From contig LUCM01005123.1 of NCBI GenBank assembly GCA_008360955.1, forward strand, positions 1 to 64,000: DNA of 64,000 bases, in the 5' to 3' direction. The position numbers were made by a program, and so were the translations under genes. Numbering within the stretch: the first letter of the stretch is position 1; each line of letters opens with the position of its first letter. Source of the DNA: Fasciolopsis buskii. Taxonomy: Eukaryota > Platyhelminthes > Trematoda > Plagiorchiida > Fasciolidae. A model generated the notes under the pieces. The model saw only the letters and a list, made by a program, of their open reading frames with translations. It was not told the origin of the DNA and did no database searches. Positions 61,846 through 64,000 of this stretch are shown here, piece after piece.

Positions 61846-64000
61846 AGTACAATGAAGCCAAACTGTAGTCGCATTAACCCCGTAAATGAAAACACAACAC
61901 TCTGAACTGGCTGAACTATGCTTGTGCTAATTAGTTTACGATCTGAATACAGAATACCCATGCACGGATCGATAAAAACCCTGGTCCAAACAATCTATTC
62001 TTAGTTGAAAGACTGACTGGTCACATGCTGCCTAGTGACAGTGAACTGTTTCAGCCATTGGTCAGTCCTGTTTGCTTTTGAATCCTCATTGCAGATGGAA
62101 TGAGAGCAACTCAAATCACAAACCGAGTCAGACTAGTGCATATATTTAATTCAAATTCATCTTAATGTGATAGAGAGCAGCAGCAAGCAAGTAGACAAAC
62201 AGACAACTGGCCTAGCAATATTCGCCGCGCAATGCTAAGGTGATTTGAATGTCCCAAATATATTCCTAGGTCAGTTTGACACCATGCGAGCATAACAAGA
62301 ATTCAGATAAAAATTGCGATCAAACGGTCTACTGCAGTGGATCGAAAGTCTCCGATGCTTACATTATTCATACTCAAAGAAGCTTTTAGGAATTGTGACC
62401 CTCAGTGTCCACAAATGAAAAGAAAACTCAAGGACCAAATCCAAGCGGTTGGATCAACAGCATGCAGCGTTAACGTCATGACTTACAGCCCACCCGTCAA
62501 ACATCGTTGACCAAATCATCTGATGTTTTAAAGCCATGGACTCGAAGTGCACCCAAAGCTACCACCCGCTCAAAATTATTAATAATCAGAACGTTGTACA
62601 TCCTTCCAATGATGATAGAGTGAATCCTTGGATGGTTTTCACTCTTGTGCTCTATTCTGCCACGCAACGAAAAGCAGTCGCTGTGACCTCAGATGCTAGG
62701 TTTTTAACCGGATAATGATTTACATGAGAAACTTGTTCCGATTACGAATAAAATAACGGCATTTACGCTTTCAAAATCTCCGGACCTATAAGCTAGTTAA
62801 AAAGAGACACGTCGTACATGCGATTCTTTAGAATGACCTCGTTTTGCTAGTGACGCTGTACGCAGACGAATGATTTGCGCGTGGAAGAACTCAGGCCGTT
62901 CTTCAGGCTGCTATGTACTACCAGCTTTAGATTGAAAATTTGCCGTCTTCTCTGACTTGCAACACTGATACAGTTGAGCGGCCAGAAAAGAATGCATTGT
63001 GCCTCAGTAAATGCAACGTAATCAAACACTCACACACTCAAACTTCGTCAACTTTAGAGTCGAATTGATTGGTAATTCAGCTCCAAAGAATTGTGAAGGT
63101 ATTTAGTGTATTCTAGCAGTAAAATCATCAGTTTGATAAACCGGAAGTACTTTTCTTCTGGAATTAATCGTTGGTTCGAGTGAACATGTTTATGACTACC
63201 TATGGATAAAAGTAGATAAGTAAAAAGACAGACAAAAAGGAGAAAGAAAACTGTGACCAACGCATTAAAACAGTGCACTGACAGTGCGGCGTGTTCTGTT
63301 GACTGCTACATTGGTTTCGTCGCGTATGTATTGATGTTGGCTGCTACGCTTCCTGGGTTTCGGCGCACAGATTTTTAGTTCTGCTCTCGCCAGGTCGAAC
63401 AAGCAACCCCTTACAAAGATCGCTGTTCCAATGCATGCAAAGCCTTTTTTCAGAGCTATCAAAATCCCATCCGACACTTGAAATACTGTGAAGACACCAG
63501 TGTACCGGGAGTCGTCGCAAATATCCCGCCAGCAACGGCCGCGTTTGAACCATATGACAATTGATTTCACCAAAGCTGTATAAAGTCAATTTCTGATTGA
63601 TGGCCAGATGTCATGCCCATCTCCTTGCTGAAATTGATAGTTAATCGGACAGTCGAAATGATGGCCCCAAATTGGGACAATAAAGATGTGTGACGGTTGA
63701 TTTGTAGTTTTTAATGGTGAGTCATTTTAATTTCAGAGTTGACTTTTCAAAGTGTAAGGTTACCAACACATACCTATAGTCGAATTACAGCTTTTATGAT
63801 GTCACCGATTCTCTGTATTTGTCGTGACTCAAGAACACGTCATCGAATGAAACTATCGATATTAGCAAACAGTACATTCGAACACCACTTCCTCCGATGT
63901 ATCTGGTATTGATCAGGTGAATTGGATGTTTCCCATTTCGGAAATAAGAGATTTACATCTCACCTCCACCGATCACACCTCGGTGGTAGACGGTAGTGCG
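61846..64000. other. No supported gene
   Basis: Only short frames on both strands. The overlapping - strand frames at 63265-63589 show no recognised motif. Confidence 0.45.

Noticed and set aside
1..64000. Hammerhead ribozyme, known from SINE-like elements of schistosomes
   Set aside because: I looked for a CTGANGA core followed by a short stem and GAAA near the SINE-like repeats and found no acceptable combination by eye.
1..64000. Prokaryotic features such as operons, CRISPR arrays or ribosome binding sites
   Set aside because: Coding density is far too low, no repeat-spacer array is present, and the retroelement content is eukaryotic.

Overview
The window looks like a stretch of flatworm nuclear DNA, most likely from a digenean (fluke). 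It is AT-rich by eye, almost free of long open frames, and scattered with decayed CR1-type LINEs, Ty3/gypsy pol pieces, LTR-like blocks, tRNA-derived SINE-like repeats and short AT/TCTA microsatellites. Lineage is an inference from repeat style and from established knowledge of trematode genomes. No search could be run.

One gene is convincingly supported. Positions 40796-41092 (+) carry a single-exon reading frame for a 98-residue secreted, cysteine-rich peptide. It has a signal peptide followed by two consecutive CX3CX6CX3C modules, with a TATA-like motif and a 3' splice-acceptor-like motif in front of it. I do not recognise it as a named family, and it is the most interesting item here.

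Layout: 1-9390, no supported gene, one AT/TCTA microsatellite. 9390-27180, mostly featureless, with SINE-like pieces near 9.4, 15.0 and 17.5 kb and an ORF-dense, promoter-like block at 22.8-23.6 kb. 27190-29820 (+), a nearly full-length but broken CR1-like LINE with recognisable endonuclease and reverse transcriptase stretches. 30.77-31.3 kb, two copies of one tRNA-derived SINE facing each other. 32.3, 38.8 and 40.2 kb, three copies of an unidentified dispersed repeat. 34.75-35.27 kb (-), a 3' fragment of a related CR1. 35.98-36.26 kb (+), a gypsy pol fragment from the stretch before the reverse transcriptase. 40.05-41.1 kb, a SINE, a repeat copy and then the secreted-peptide gene. 44.6-47.0 kb, a BEL-like LTR candidate, a possible integrase C-terminal remnant and a well-formed candidate LTR. 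50.6-59.5 kb, more SINE-like copies. 61.6-61.85 kb, a weak candidate LTR with a primer-site-like motif.

Apart from the secreted-peptide gene there is no sign of genes working together. The rest is intergenic or intronic DNA shaped by retrotransposons, all of them too broken to be autonomous. Exons of large split genes cannot be excluded, because short exons leave little trace by eye.
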